Made by a program: the position numbers and the translations under genes. A DNA stretch of 64,000 nucleotides, taken from NCBI GenBank assembly GCA_903935335.1, contig CAIZRG010000046.1, forward strand, positions 1-64,000, written 5' to 3'. Origin of the DNA: Oligoflexia bacterium. Its GTDB lineage: Bacteria > Bdellovibrionota > UBA1018. Shown here piece by piece: positions 29,404 to 37,906 of this stretch; positions within the stretch are counted from its first letter, which is position 1, and each line of letters begins with the position of its first letter. The notes below the pieces were generated by a model, which worked only from the letters and a program-made list of their open reading frames with translations, was not told where the DNA came from and did not search any database.

Positions 29404-30006
29404 TTACAGTCCAATTCTTTGACGTTTATACTTTTTTCTAATTTCCCGCTCTTCTGTGCAGTCAATGGTCGAAGATTCTAAGTTAGTGAGGTTCATGGTG
29501 AGTTTATAATAAATAAACTTATCGCCCCCGACTTCCTGTACGTTGGTAGCAAGACTTCCACTTAAAATATAATCAGCACCGGTTTGATTCCCTTTTTTCT
29601 TGGCTGTATGGGCAGATGCATTACCGGCTTGATAGTCGTACTCTTCACTGAGAGTGGCTCTTTCTTCTTTGTTCACAAACCGGACTTTCCCAGATTTAAT
29701 GAGAGCGGTTCGAATTTTATCTGTGAGAGAGACCGTGTCAATGTGTTCTTCTGTTCGGTTAGCGACTCGATCAACGATCACCACGGGGGGTTTGGCAGCA
29801 TTGGCAACATAGTTGCAAGACACCATGGCTCGAATCACGGTATCTGCCATTTGCTGCATATCAGCTTCATTGTACTTATCATCCAGTAACTCCACTCGAG
29901 TAGGATCGTCGTACTCTCCCTTGGTGAAAGCTTTGGGTCCACTACAGCCAATCGCCCCTAAAGAGAGAGCAAGTAGACAGGAAGTTAAGATTACAAAAGT
30001 AGGCAT
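29404..30006 (-). CDS. LpoB-like penicillin-binding-protein activator lipoprotein
   Basis: 200 residues. Lipobox SLGAIGCSG gives an outer-membrane lipoprotein; the LpoB-type core includes PPVVIVDRVANRTEEHIDT, TDKIRTALIKSGKVRFV and GADYILSGSLATN. In enterobacteria LpoB reaches through peptidoglycan to activate PBP1b; here that role is by homology only. ATG 30006 is preceded by GAGGAG at ideal spacing, so the longer TTG reading from 30021 is rejected. It is probably co-transcribed with the COG3014 lipoprotein. Confidence 0.85.
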   Translation of the reverse strand: MPTFVILTSCLLALSLGAIGCSGPKAFTKGEYDDPTRVELLDDKYNEADMQQMADTVIRAMVSCNYVANAAKPPVVIVDRVANRTEEHIDTVSLTDKIRTALIKSGKVRFVNKEERATLSEEYDYQAGNASAHTAKKKGNQTGADYILSGSLATNVQEVGGDKFIYYKLTMNLTNLESSTIDCTEEREIRKKYKRQRIGL

Positions 30007-30072
30007 GATTTGTCTCCTCAAAAGAACTTTTGATATATTAACGATCCTTGGAGGTTTTGTAAATCATGAAAC

Positions 30073-30516
30073 TTGGCCTCTGAGTTGTGTATAGTTATAA
30101 AAGAACAGTTTTGCTTGATTCAAAGTGACTTAATATCTGCTTTTGAAACTCATGACCTACTTGATGAAGAAGATGTAAAAGCATTTTGCAAAAATATGGA
30201 AGGACTCTGGCAGACTGAAAATTTCTGGATTAAGCAAAATCCAACCCATTATCGAGATGAGATTTCTCCCTCTCTTTTAACTTATTGGTTTATAAGTGAG
30301 ACCACAGACGAAATTAAGAAAGTCATTGCAATCTTTATTTTGGGGCATTTTAGTCAAAGCACTGCCCAAGAAGATAGAAATGCGAAAATTTTAATTCAGT
30401 TTTTTAATAATGACCTTGGATATAGTGACGAAGATATTAATAAAATTTACAAATCCTCTCCACAAAGTCCTTCAGACACAGCTTTTATCAATAGACTCTA
30501 TATTATGGATTTTTAA
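30073..30516 (+). CDS. Hypothetical protein, uncertain start or 5'-truncated gene
   Basis: An open frame of up to 147 codons with plausible amino-acid composition (DLLDEEDVKAFCKNMEGLW, ISPSLLTYWFISETTDEIKK). It has no ATG until about codon 43, only TTG candidates at 30073, 30085 and 30115, and no ribosome site. It lies divergent from the LpoB-like gene and convergent to trmB. I recognise no family. It may be the 3' part of a decayed gene. Confidence 0.4.
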   Translation: MASELCIVIKEQFCLIQSDLISAFETHDLLDEEDVKAFCKNMEGLWQTENFWIKQNPTHYRDEISPSLLTYWFISETTDEIKKVIAIFILGHFSQSTAQEDRNAKILIQFFNNDLGYSDEDINKIYKSSPQSPSDTAFINRLYIMDF

Positions 30517-30535
30517 ATGGTTTATAGATTGTTTT

Positions 30536-31294
30536 TTACAGACATGATTTGAGTGAAACGACCTTGAGCTTTAAGCTATGGATGGGGAGTCGCTTTTTGA
30601 TAAAGAGTTTTTCAAAAAGAGTGACTTCAGGAATTTGAAGAAGATCTGGGGCTGGGTGATCTGCATGAAGGTTTCGAGAGAGTTCGGTGATTTCAAATAG
30701 ATGGGCATGAGCTTGGACAATCTCCAATATCCACTCAAAGTACTCCGGGTGATCTGTTTTAATATGAAAAGTGCCATCCGGTTTTAAGAGGCGAGAAATT
30801 TGTTCGAGATGAGGGCCTTGAATGAATCTGTTTTTCCATTGCTTTTTTTTAGGCCAGGGATCTGGAAAAAAAAGGGACAAGGAATCGATCTCTCCAGGTC
30901 CAAACATAGACTCTAAACGCTCAGCATGGGCTCTGAAAAAAATTAAGTTTTTAAGATGACGAGTGGAAGCCTTTTGAGCTGCTCGAAAGATCGATTTAAA
31001 CTTCCAGTCGATCCCAATAAAAAGACAATCAGGTCGATCTGTAGCCCATTCTACAATGACATGGCCTGCATTGCACCCAATCTCAACATGAACCTCTGGA
31101 AGGTTGCTATGAGTTTGAGCTTCGAAGTTTTGAAACTGAGTGCGCCAATCCCCCGCATGAAGCTCTGTTTCATGATCAGAAAAAACTAAATTTCTAAATT
31201 CCTGAAGCTTGAGCCAATAAGGATTTTTTGAAGCCGGGTATCGATACTCAGGATGTTGAATGGGAAGCCGATAGAAATGGCCTTCCACTAACAT
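30536..31294 (-). CDS. trmB: tRNA (guanine-N7-)-methyltransferase
   Basis: 252 residues from ATG 31294. The SAM-binding motif VEIGCNAGHVIVEWA and the family signature LFFPDPWPKKKQWKNRFIQ are clear. It methylates G46 of tRNAs using SAM. The open frame continues upstream through the zinc-ribbon gene, but that extension is a shadow: the ATG follows the zinc-ribbon stop by one base, which implies coupled translation. The ribosome site is poor (AAGAAAAAG). Confidence 0.93.
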   Translation of the reverse strand: MLVEGHFYRLPIQHPEYRYPASKNPYWLKLQEFRNLVFSDHETELHAGDWRTQFQNFEAQTHSNLPEVHVEIGCNAGHVIVEWATDRPDCLFIGIDWKFKSIFRAAQKASTRHLKNLIFFRAHAERLESMFGPGEIDSLSLFFPDPWPKKKQWKNRFIQGPHLEQISRLLKPDGTFHIKTDHPEYFEWILEIVQAHAHLFEITELSRNLHADHPAPDLLQIPEVTLFEKLFIKKRLPIHSLKLKVVSLKSCL

Positions 31295-31295
31295 A

Positions 31296-31454
31296 TTACT
31301 TTTTCTTAGCGAGGATTTTATACATCCCTGTACCGCAAGTCTCGCATTTACCTTGTAGGGCTTCCCGACCATTTTTCATGGTAACCGTTTGTTCATTTTT
31401 CATAGGACGTTTTGATTTGCACTTAACACAGTAGGCTTCATTATTTTGTGACAT
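31296..31454 (-). CDS. Small DUF5679-like zinc-ribbon protein
   Basis: 52-residue gene too short for ordinary gene callers. It carries two CxxC pairs, YCVKC (Cys 9 and 12) and CETC (Cys 37 and 40), with VTMKNGREALQGKCETCGTG between them, the DUF5679 zinc-ribbon layout. Function is unknown; relatives are small and often lie by housekeeping genes. Its stop is one base from the trmB start, so the two are probably co-expressed. Confidence 0.8.
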   Translation of the reverse strand: MSQNNEAYCVKCKSKRPMKNEQTVTMKNGREALQGKCETCGTGMYKILAKKK

Positions 31455-31489
31455 ATAAAATCTTTTATAAAGCTAAATTCTGTTTGAAA

Positions 31490-31523
31490 CAAGCGGGAAC
31501 CACATATCTATAGTTCCCGCTTG
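31490..31523 (-). terminator. Terminator hairpin after flagellin
   Basis: Perfect 11-base stem CAAGCGGGAAC / GTTCCCGCTTG with a 12-base loop, 33 bases past the flagellin stop, followed on the minus strand by TTTC. The short T-tract makes it a moderate rho-independent candidate. Confidence 0.65.
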
Positions 31524-31555
31524 GTTTGCGTATCGGATCTAAAGTGAATCGCCTT

Positions 31556-32389
31556 TTATCCCAAGAGCTTCAGAGCGAGCTGTGTCGACTGATTTGCTTG
31601 AGCAAGGACTGATACGTTAGCTGAAGAGAGAATATTGTTCTTAACGAGTTCACTGGATTCTTCGGCCATGTCAGTATCTCGAATACGGCTATTGGCAGCT
31701 TCTAAGTTTTCGCGGTAAGTAGTCAAGTTGGTAATGGTGGACTGCATCCTGTTTTGAAGAGCACCCAGGTTAGCTCGGTTTCCGTTCAGGCGCTCAATAG
31801 CTTCATCGAGCATGGTTAAATTTGCTTGAGCTGATTGTTTTGATTCTGTAGAAACTCCTTCAATCCCTAGAGCAGCTGTGGATGTAATTAAGCTTTGTGA
31901 GTCAAAAAAGAATCGGTCTAAAATCGGATTGTTTTTAGTCCCAACTTGAAACTCCAGTGAAGGAGAGCTTCCATCTAAAAGCTTGGTTCCGTCAAACTCA
32001 GTGGCTGCAGCAATTCGATCGACTTCTTGCTTAAGCTGCTGAACTTCTTTGTTGACAAAACTACGTTCCACGTCTCCGATTGTATCAGACGCAGATTGCA
32101 TAGAAAGTTCTCTTAATCTGATTAAGATATTACTGACTTCGCTCATTCCGCCTTCAGCAACTTGAATCAAGCTGACACCGTCATTTGCATTGCGATTGGC
32201 TTGTTTTAAGCTTCGGATTTCAGCTTTTAATTTCTCACTAATAGCCAGGCCAGCTGCATCATCACCTGCCTTATTGATTCTTGAACCCGAAGACAAGTGT
32301 TCCATATTGTTTCTTAGATTTGTGCTATTGTTGTTCAGAAATCTTTGAGCAGACAATGCCTGAATATTTGTATTGATACGCAAACCCAT
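31556..32389 (-). CDS. fliC: Flagellin
   Basis: 277 residues, close to the minimal flagellin. The N-terminal D0/D1 part has NTNIQALSAQRFLNNN, SSGSRINKAGDDAAGLAIS and RNANDGVSLIQVAEG. The C-terminal D1/D0 part ends with SVLAQANQSTQLALKLLG. The central variable domain is very short. It is exported by the flagellar type III system and forms the filament. A sigma-28 promoter lies about 80 bases upstream and a hairpin terminator just downstream, so it is a single-gene unit. AGGGGGAT precedes the ATG. Confidence 0.97.
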   Translation of the reverse strand: MGLRINTNIQALSAQRFLNNNSTNLRNNMEHLSSGSRINKAGDDAAGLAISEKLKAEIRSLKQANRNANDGVSLIQVAEGGMSEVSNILIRLRELSMQSASDTIGDVERSFVNKEVQQLKQEVDRIAAATEFDGTKLLDGSSPSLEFQVGTKNNPILDRFFFDSQSLITSTAALGIEGVSTESKQSAQANLTMLDEAIERLNGNRANLGALQNRMQSTITNLTTYRENLEAANSRIRDTDMAEESSELVKNNILSSANVSVLAQANQSTQLALKLLG

Positions 32390-32468
32390 TTTATCCCCCT
32401 AGTAATATCATTTTTATTTCCTTCCTTGAGTCAATAGGCTTGTGCTCCATGCATCACCTACATTGCTC

Positions 32469-32495
32469 TCATCGGTGCAAGTTTTGCCGACTTTA
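32469..32495 (-). promoter_or_regulatory. Sigma-28 (FliA) promoter of flagellin
   Basis: On the minus strand TAAA, a 15-base spacer, then ACCGATGA. The enterobacterial sigma-28 consensus is TAAA-N15-GCCGATAA, so the -35 and spacer are exact and the -10 matches at six of eight positions. It lies 80 bases before the flagellin ATG. Confidence 0.75.
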
Positions 32496-32607
32496 AAAAA
32501 ATTTATTGATTTCAATAACTTATAGTGTATTGATTTGGTCTGTTTTTGTTGGACTCTTGTATTGGACTCTCATGATCCTTCTATGTTAGAAGCACTGGCT
32601 ACGAAAG

Positions 32608-35235
32608 GTGCATCTGAGTATTAATATGATCCAAAAAACGAGCGTATGTCGGCAGTGTGAATCTTTATTTTTAAAACCTTTTGCAATTCCAGGTTCTGCT
32701 CCACACTATGCTCCTGACCGGCCTTTTCAGTTAGAGCATATTTCTTTCAGACTTTTTGTAGATCCTCGGTCTAAGGAGCTGAGTGGTACGGTTACTCAAA
32801 CCGTAAAAGCTATTACAGCTGATCAAACTGAACTGAGGCTGGATCAAGTGGGTCTCGAAATTGAAAAAGTTTTAGTTCAAGGAGAGGCAGTATCTTACTC
32901 ACGAGATGACCAAAGTCTAACTTTATCCTTTTCTCAAGCTCCGCAGGAAGGAGAAAGTTTAGATGTTACGATCCACTATCGGGTTCGTCATCCGAGAAGA
33001 GGAATTTACTTTGTGGGTCCTGATTCAGATTATCCAGATAAGCCTTATCAAGTGTGGACTCAAGGACAAGATGAGGACAGCCGTCATTGGTTTCCAACCC
33101 TGGATTATCCGAACCAAAAAGCAACGACTGAGATGATCGTAGAAGTTCCTACAGGGTTTGTAGCAGTTTCAAATGGGGCTTTGATTTCTAGGAAGGAAAG
33201 TCAATCAAGAACCTGTTTTCATTACCGACTTGGAGTTGCTCATGTGACTTATTTGGTATCCTTAGTCGTTGCTAAATTTTCTGAGTGGGCAGATCTAGGT
33301 CCTAGAGGTTTGGATATCAGATACTATGTTCCTGCTGGAAGAGAAGAGGATGGCAAAAGAGCTTTTGGGAAAACTCCAAAAATGATCGAAGCTTTTGAAA
33401 AAGTTTTAGGTGTTGCCTATCCGTATGAGAAGTACAGTCAGGTTGCTGTCCAAGATTTTATTTTTGGAGGAATGGAAAATACCTCAGCAACGACTCAAAC
33501 GGATTTAACTCTTCATGATGTTCGTGCGCATCTTGATTTTTCAAGTGATCCCCTTGTTTCTCATGAATTAGCTCATCAGTGGTTTGGAGATTGGGTAACC
33601 TGTCGGGATTGGTCTCATGGCTGGCTCAATGAAGGGTTTGCTACTTTCATGGAGCGAGTTTGGATTGAGAACGATTCAAGCCAGGCTGCTCCTTTAGAAG
33701 AGGCTAAATATTATTCTTATCATGATTTAAAAATCTATCTTGATGATGATCAAAAAAAGTATCGAAGGCCCCTTGTTTGTAATAATTACATTGAACCCAT
33801 TGATTTGTTTGATTCCCATCTTTACCAAAAAGGGGGGCTGGTTTTAAACTTGATTCGAGGGGTTTTAGGCGATCGTTTATTTTGGAAGTCAATCCAGCTT
33901 TATTTAAACCGGCATCGTGAGAAAACCGTAGAAACCTTAGATTTGGTTCGAGCGATTGAAGATGCAACTGGACGGAATCTTCGAAGACTTTTTGATGAGT
34001 GGGTCTTCAGTGAAGGCTATCCGGAGTTTGAAGTGAGTTTTCAGTGGCACAAGGATAAGAAACTTGCTGAATGGATCATTGAGCAAAAGCAAAAAGAAGG
34101 AACTCAGATTTTTCACCTTCCGGTTGTTTTAGAAATGACTTTAGCAGATGGAAAAAAAATAAGACAAACTGTTGAGCTAGGTGAATCTCGGGAGCGTTTA
34201 TTTTTGTCAGCTCCCAGTCAGCCTGTGAGGGTAAGATTTGATCCAAATTTTACGATTCCTAAAACTCTTAAGTTTCCAAGATCTAAGGAGCTTTTGCTGT
34301 ATCAACTCAAGCATGATCCGGATTGTATGGGAAGAATTGAAGCAATCCAGGAGCTTGTCAAAAAACCCGATCTAGAGATCCTGAAGGGGATAGGAGAGTC
34401 AGCCTTAAAAGATCCTTTTTGGGGGGTTCAGGTTGAGGCAGTGACTGGGCTATCTGAAATTCGAAGGGATGAATCAAGAGATCTTTTGATAGAAGCTCTT
34501 TCAATATCAAACCCAAAGGTCAGGAGGGCAGTGAGTTTAGCATTAGGAACTTTTAAAGATGAAAAATCCGCTCAAGCTCTCAAAAAATTGGCCATCTCAG
34601 ATCCCAGTTACTTTGTAGAAGCAGATTCGATCTCGAGTTGGGCAAGCACTTATTTTAGGAGTGCACTCAAGAAGGATTCTCCCGTTATAGATGAAGTTGA
34701 AGCATTTCTGATTAAGAAGCTCGAAGTTCCCAGTTACCGGGAGGTGATTCGAGGAGCTGCTCTGAAAGCCCTGGCAGATTTGCCGGGTTTGGTTCAATGC
34801 GAAAGACCACAAGTGTTTGAAGTTCTGATAGACTGGACCCAAAGAGGCCGTCCCATGGATGCAAGGGTGGCTGCAGTAAGAGCTTTAGGTCAGGTTTTAA
34901 AGCAAACCTTCGGGCCTTATCGGAAAAAAATCTTAGCTTTGTTTGATCAACTGGCAGATGAAGATCAGTTCCGAATCCGGATGCAACTCGTTACGTCTTT
35001 ATCAGGATCCGGTTGTATCGATGGGGTTCCAATTTTGCTTAAGATCGAGTGTTTGGATTTCGATGGAAGGGTGAAACGAGGAGCCAGGACTGCGGTTGAT
35101 GTTTTAAGATCTTCAGGTGGATTGCCTGATTTAGTATGGGGCTTAAAAGCATCTCTTGAAAAGCTAGAAGAAGATCATCGGAAACTCCGTGCATGTCTTC
35201 AAGAGCAAGAACAGCGAGTTCTTAGTTCCGAGTGA
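32608..35235 (+). CDS. M1-family aminopeptidase (PepN-like) with C-terminal HEAT-like repeats
   Basis: 875 residues from a GTG at 32608; an in-frame ATG at 32626 is an alternative, and neither has a strong ribosome site. The exopeptidase motif is GGMEN and the zinc site HELAHQW (H319 to H323) with E342 in NEGF, all intact. After the catalytic core (to about 540), residues 560-850 form HEAT-like helical repeats (RRAVSLALGTFKDEKSAQAL). The N-terminus has a CxxC pair (VCRQC) not usual in PepN. It trims N-terminal residues from peptides; no signal peptide is seen, so it should be cytoplasmic. Confidence 0.93.
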   Translation: MHLSINMIQKTSVCRQCESLFLKPFAIPGSAPHYAPDRPFQLEHISFRLFVDPRSKELSGTVTQTVKAITADQTELRLDQVGLEIEKVLVQGEAVSYSRDDQSLTLSFSQAPQEGESLDVTIHYRVRHPRRGIYFVGPDSDYPDKPYQVWTQGQDEDSRHWFPTLDYPNQKATTEMIVEVPTGFVAVSNGALISRKESQSRTCFHYRLGVAHVTYLVSLVVAKFSEWADLGPRGLDIRYYVPAGREEDGKRAFGKTPKMIEAFEKVLGVAYPYEKYSQVAVQDFIFGGMENTSATTQTDLTLHDVRAHLDFSSDPLVSHELAHQWFGDWVTCRDWSHGWLNEGFATFMERVWIENDSSQAAPLEEAKYYSYHDLKIYLDDDQKKYRRPLVCNNYIEPIDLFDSHLYQKGGLVLNLIRGVLGDRLFWKSIQLYLNRHREKTVETLDLVRAIEDATGRNLRRLFDEWVFSEGYPEFEVSFQWHKDKKLAEWIIEQKQKEGTQIFHLPVVLEMTLADGKKIRQTVELGESRERLFLSAPSQPVRVRFDPNFTIPKTLKFPRSKELLLYQLKHDPDCMGRIEAIQELVKKPDLEILKGIGESALKDPFWGVQVEAVTGLSEIRRDESRDLLIEALSISNPKVRRAVSLALGTFKDEKSAQALKKLAISDPSYFVEADSISSWASTYFRSALKKDSPVIDEVEAFLIKKLEVPSYREVIRGAALKALADLPGLVQCERPQVFEVLIDWTQRGRPMDARVAAVRALGQVLKQTFGPYRKKILALFDQLADEDQFRIRMQLVTSLSGSGCIDGVPILLKIECLDFDGRVKRGARTAVDVLRSSGGLPDLVWGLKASLEKLEEDHRKLRACLQEQEQRVLSSE

Positions 35236-35725
35236 TTTGTAAATCTCGGATAAAAACTTTCTCAGAAGAGAAGTGAAATTCGATATGAAGGGAGTTTAGA
35301 CCTGGCTTTAAAGGAATATAATCTGTAGAAAACTTTCCTTCCTTGAGATCGCTAAAAACAGTTGCTAAGAATTGATTTGAGGTATTCAAAATTGAAGCTT
35401 TCATTAAAGTCTTGTTTTTTCCTTCAGAAGGCATTTCGATAGAACAAAATTTTCCAGCAAGTCTGATCTTACTCGCTGAAGTCGTTGAATGGGGCGGTTC
35501 ATCACACGGAATTTCAAGAGTCATGAAATTGATCAGATTTGAAGCTGGAGTTCGTCCTTCTGAAATTGGATTTAAGTACATTGGGGATAGAGCCGCCATT
35601 CGAAATTCTTGATGTTCGTAAAAAAGGTTATAAAAAGAATTGGTTGTAATGATCGTCATTACCAGGAGAATTGCAATTTCAACTGGATTGGCTTTAAATC
35701 GGCCTATCTTTTGAAGACGACTCAT
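35222..35725 (-). CDS. Hypothetical membrane-anchored protein
   Basis: 167 residues with one N-terminal membrane helix (about 15-33, PVEIAILLVMTIITTNSFY) and a predicted periplasmic beta-rich domain ending in GLNSLHIEFHF and IRDLQITRN. I recognise no family. Its 3' end overlaps the aminopeptidase gene by 14 bases, and it is divergent from the histidine kinase gene with a 72-base gap, so a role linked to that sensor is possible but unsupported. Confidence 0.6.
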   Translation of the reverse strand: MSRLQKIGRFKANPVEIAILLVMTIITTNSFYNLFYEHQEFRMAALSPMYLNPISEGRTPASNLINFMTLEIPCDEPPHSTTSASKIRLAGKFCSIEMPSEGKNKTLMKASILNTSNQFLATVFSDLKEGKFSTDYIPLKPGLNSLHIEFHFSSEKVFIRDLQITRN

Positions 35726-35797
35726 ACTCTTTGCTTTTCGGTTGAATACCTGAGAACTTTAGAGTGGATTTTAGGAAAGGTTTGAATGAGGTAGCTG

Positions 35798-37906
35798 ATG
35801 GATATTCTTGGTCAATCCTCTTTGTTGGTGGCAGTCAGTAGCTTTGCTCTGGGTTTTTCAGTACTAGCGAGAAATGTCCGGGATCTTCTTTTTATTACTT
35901 TTTCAATGTTGACAACTCTTGTCTCTGTTTGGTCGCTCACCTTTTTTTTAGAAAAAATGTGGCCAGGTTACGGATTTTATCGTCTTCATCTCTTTTTTAA
36001 TGTCTTACTTGGCCCTGCGAGCCTGATTTTGATTCGAGTTTTGATCAGAATTCAAGATCTCGTTAGCCGAAAGCTTTTAGAGATCAGTGTTGTTTTAGCT
36101 TTTTGCTTATCACTGGCTTTGGTGATGCATTGGGAAACAGTGCCTGGAATTCTTTCGTTGATTTATTTTTGTCCTGGAATTGTTATTTTACAAACTCTTC
36201 AACTGATGTGGATTGACCGAGGATTGAAAAAGGGTCTCAAAAGGCTTCCCAAGTTACCTACAGTAGGCCTAGTTCGTAGAAATTTTATTTATCTAGGTGC
36301 CTTAATTGTTCTTCTGACTTCAGTGATGGATCATGTTCCTTGGCTCGGAACGGTACTTCCTTCATTTGGGAATCTTGCTTTAGCAACCTATCTCTTTTTT
36401 TTGAGTCAGGCCATTACTCAGCAAAGACTGCTCAATGTGAGTGCCTTGTTTTCCCGTTTTTTAGTGCTTTTAGTGGTTGCTTTAACTTTAACTGGGATTT
36501 ATTCAGTTTTGTTTGCTTGGATTGAAAACAGTCCAGGTTTATTTTTTCTAAATTCGTTTATTGTTTCTTTTCTTTTGGTCATGCTTCTGGAGCCACTTAG
36601 AACAGTAGTTAGGTATTGTACTCAGATTTTAGTGACCAAGAAGTATCGACGATTGGATCAGACACTTTCTGAGGCCCAACAAAAATTGACTGGAATTGTA
36701 GATCTCAACAGTCTTTTTCAGGTCGTTCTTTCAATGGTTGAGAAAACGCTTGAGCCTGAATGGGCTAGTTTTTTTATTTTAAACAGAGATGGTACTCGGT
36801 TTAGACGAGCTCGAACCTTGGGTCGTGAACCTGAGATGGATCCTAATGAAAAGGCTAAAAGTTTAAAGGAAGTATTGGCTGATCATCCTTTACTTCATTA
36901 TTCTGAAGATCTTGCTCAAAAAGGAAAGTTTCCTGTTCTTTTAGACCAAATTTTGGAAAATGAAATTGACCGTTCTGCCAGTCGGGTCTTAAAAGAGGAA
37001 TACACTCGATTGATTCAAACGATGAAAGCTTTAGGAGGAAACTTAATGATTCCCATTATTGATTCCGGAAAAATGCTTGGATTTGTCGTAGCTTTTGTTC
37101 CTTATCCTCCAGAACCTTGGGGGAACAACTGGGGGTTTTTGCCTATGGTCTATCCTTATTTTCAGCAGGCAGCTCAGATGATGCAAAGCATGGAAGTTTA
37201 TGCTAGGCAAAAGGAAAAAGACCGTTTAGCGACTTTAGGGGAGATGGCTGCTGGATTGGCTCATGAGATTCGCAATCCTTTAGGGGCAATCAAAGGGGCT
37301 GCTCAGTTTTTAGATCCAGCCACTGATCGGTCAGATAGTCAATTTTTAAGAATTATTGTTGAAGAAGTGGATCATCTCAACCATGTTGTGACCCAGTTTT
37401 TAGATTATTCAAAACCTCCGAGTGTTGGCCATCAACGAGTCAATTTATCGGAGCTTGCCAAAAAAACGATCCATTTGATGTCTTTAGGCCCGAATCCTGG
37501 GGCTCAAATTCAATTTGCCCCCTCAGAACTTCCCGCTTATTTTTTAGGTTCATCCGAACAAATGGTTCAAGTCCTGATGAACTTGATTCAAAATTCTCAA
37601 AAAGCAGTAGGTGAACGTTTGGGTGGACTGATTCGAGTGAGTGTGAGTTTAGAGGGAAAGTCTCCTCATACTGAAATTGTTTTATTGGTGGAAGATAATG
37701 GCCATGGAATTAAAAAAGAACACTTAGAGAAACTTTTTATTCCGTTTTTTACAACTTCTCCGAGTGGAACTGGACTAGGACTTTCAATTTCCCAAAAAAT
37801 TGTTGAAGCTCATCAGGGCAGGATCGAAGTGATGTCTGAAGAAGGGCGGTTTTCAAGATTTTCAGTAATATTACCCTATGCTAAGGAGCGATCCAATTCA
37901 TGTTAG
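35798..37906 (+). CDS. Membrane sensor histidine kinase (NtrB-like, 7TM and GAF input)
   Basis: 702 residues. About eight membrane helices in residues 5-270 form a 7TM-type input, followed by a GAF-like domain (about 290-460). The HisKA dimerisation helix has LAHEIRNPLGAIKGAAQF with H489. The HATPase domain has N-box NLIQNSQKAV, G1 EDNGHGI and G2 GTGLGLS. It should phosphorylate the NtrC-type regulator encoded next, whose start overlaps by seven bases. Confidence 0.93.
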   Translation: MDILGQSSLLVAVSSFALGFSVLARNVRDLLFITFSMLTTLVSVWSLTFFLEKMWPGYGFYRLHLFFNVLLGPASLILIRVLIRIQDLVSRKLLEISVVLAFCLSLALVMHWETVPGILSLIYFCPGIVILQTLQLMWIDRGLKKGLKRLPKLPTVGLVRRNFIYLGALIVLLTSVMDHVPWLGTVLPSFGNLALATYLFFLSQAITQQRLLNVSALFSRFLVLLVVALTLTGIYSVLFAWIENSPGLFFLNSFIVSFLLVMLLEPLRTVVRYCTQILVTKKYRRLDQTLSEAQQKLTGIVDLNSLFQVVLSMVEKTLEPEWASFFILNRDGTRFRRARTLGREPEMDPNEKAKSLKEVLADHPLLHYSEDLAQKGKFPVLLDQILENEIDRSASRVLKEEYTRLIQTMKALGGNLMIPIIDSGKMLGFVVAFVPYPPEPWGNNWGFLPMVYPYFQQAAQMMQSMEVYARQKEKDRLATLGEMAAGLAHEIRNPLGAIKGAAQFLDPATDRSDSQFLRIIVEEVDHLNHVVTQFLDYSKPPSVGHQRVNLSELAKKTIHLMSLGPNPGAQIQFAPSELPAYFLGSSEQMVQVLMNLIQNSQKAVGERLGGLIRVSVSLEGKSPHTEIVLLVEDNGHGIKKEHLEKLFIPFFTTSPSGTGLGLSISQKIVEAHQGRIEVMSEEGRFSRFSVILPYAKERSNSC

